From Forficula auricularia (lineage: Eukaryota; Arthropoda; Insecta; Dermaptera; Forficulidae): 64,000 bases of DNA. Of this stretch, positions 63,301 to 64,000 are shown piece after piece. The stretch lies in assembly GCA_024734495.1 (NCBI GenBank), contig JALMQS010000225.1:3804369-3868368 (forward strand). The letters run 5' to 3'. Positions within the stretch are counted from its first letter, which is position 1. Every line of letters starts with the position of its first letter. A model generated the notes under the pieces. That model did no database searches and was not told the origin of the DNA. It saw only the letters and a program-made list of their open reading frames with translations. The position numbers and the translations under genes were made by a program.

Positions 63301-64000
63301 AATAAAGGAAGGCAATAAACTATAGAATGCAATGAGGGTGCATAGCGAAAATTTAATCTCTCATTTTCTATTTAAAAAAATAAATAAAATTAAAAATAAA
63401 CCCACCATACACCCTCATCGCACTCCAATTCAAATTAAATATCATTGATTAAGATGTCAATTATTGGTGAAGTTTTGATGTCTGTTTGATTGTTCAAGAT
63501 GTTTTGATTAAGGTGTATGGCCTTTTTAATTTCAGCTGACTCCAATAAATCCAATTTCCTACTTTTTGGAATAAAATGTAAAGGGAGGGGGTTGGTCGAT
63601 GAAGGTGAATGGTTGTGGTCAAACAAATGATCTGCAAAAGCCGAGGTATAACTAAGAGGGGGGGCATTTGGGTTCAAACTATTCACCTGTAGATTGCGAA
63701 GAGATCTCATATGTTCAAAGTGGCGTTGATTGAAAGATCTGCCTGTTTGCCCGATATAAAATAATTGACAGTCATTACATTGCAATTTATATAATCAAAA
63801 CATCTTGAACAATCAAACAGACATCAAAACTTCACCAATAATTGACATCTTAATCAATGATATTTAATTTGAATTGGAGTGCGATGAAGGTGTATGGTGG
63901 GTTTATTTTTAATTTTATTTATTTTTTTAAATAGAAAATGAGAGATTAAATTTTCGCTATGCACCCTCATTGCATTCTATAGTTTATTGCCTTCCTTTAT
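63301..64000 (-). mobile_element. Penelope-like element 2, capped by its inverted 3' end (runs off the window)
   Basis: Arm 63301-63510 is repeated inverted at 63793-64000 with at least one difference (CACCCTCATCG against CACCTTCATCG). The endonuclease frame lies between. Same architecture as element 1 at 12.7-14.1 kb. Confidence 0.7.
63435..63785 (-). CDS. GIY-YIG endonuclease of Penelope-like element 2 (partial)
   Basis: 116 codons. MQCNDCQLFYIGQTGRSF with QRHFEH has the Cys pair, YIG, Arg and His-containing segment of Penelope endonucleases. A DHLFDHNHSPSS segment further on matches the second half. The GIY strand and the RT are lost at the junction with the inverted arm (about 63790). 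It belongs to a different subfamily from element 1. Confidence 0.75.
   Translation of the reverse strand: MQCNDCQLFYIGQTGRSFNQRHFEHMRSLRNLQVNSLNPNAPPLSYTSAFADHLFDHNHSPSSTNPLPLHFIPKSRKLDLLESAEIKKAIHLNQNILNNQTDIKTSPIIDILINDI

Overview
The window is AT-rich eukaryotic genomic DNA, best read as an insect or other arthropod. The grounds are a spliced C-type lectin gene with GT-AG introns, an R1-clade LINE (a clade known from arthropods), RTE LINEs, Penelope-like elements with GIY-YIG endonucleases, Helitrons, hAT and mariner elements. There are no operons, Shine-Dalgarno sites or long intronless gene runs. One 100-base N gap (31272-31371) marks a scaffold join.

Host genes are few. (1) A C-type lectin on the minus strand can be rebuilt from three exons (54409-54358, 53438-53172, 48062-47914), all with consistent phase-1 junctions; it has a signal peptide, a single lectin domain with an EPN motif, a TATA box and a poly(A) signal. 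(2) A paralogous first exon with its upstream region lies at 43.6-44.0 kb, but no downstream exons were found for it. (3) A 336-codon frame at 15.3-16.3 kb, of unknown or leucine-rich-repeat-like type, has a splice acceptor and a poly(A) signal. (4) Two or three short minus-strand exons of an unknown gene lie at 61.5-61.9 kb.

The rest is a dense nest of transposable elements. 0-3 kb: palindromic repeats. 3.0-8.2 kb: LTR element A, without gag or pol. 8.5-11.4 kb: Crypton-like and hAT fragments, Helitrons and an ACCGACTTC-family palindromic element. 12.7-14.1 kb: Penelope-like element 1. 17-19 kb: Helitrons. 20.2-22.6 kb: an RTE LINE split by a second RTE. 22.6-30.3 kb: hAT pieces, large palindromes and Helitrons. 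31.7-33.2 kb: foldbacks and a tRNA-headed SINE. 34.7-37.2 kb: a decayed RTE with its endonuclease. 37.7-41.5 kb: LTR element B, which encodes only a Gag-like protein. 45.8-52.1 kb: repeats inside and below the lectin gene, with a perfect SINE, a hAT MITE and a Stowaway-like element. 55-60 kb: foldbacks. 60.1-61.2 kb: an R1-type LINE. 62.1-64.0 kb: a palindromic mariner and Penelope-like element 2.

The most unusual theme is architectural. Elements of unrelated classes (mariner, Penelope-like, SINE) occur as 5'-truncated copies capped by an inverted copy of their own 3' end. Many Penelope-related palindromes also carry hammerhead-ribozyme-like cores. All product names rest on motifs read by eye; no database search was possible.
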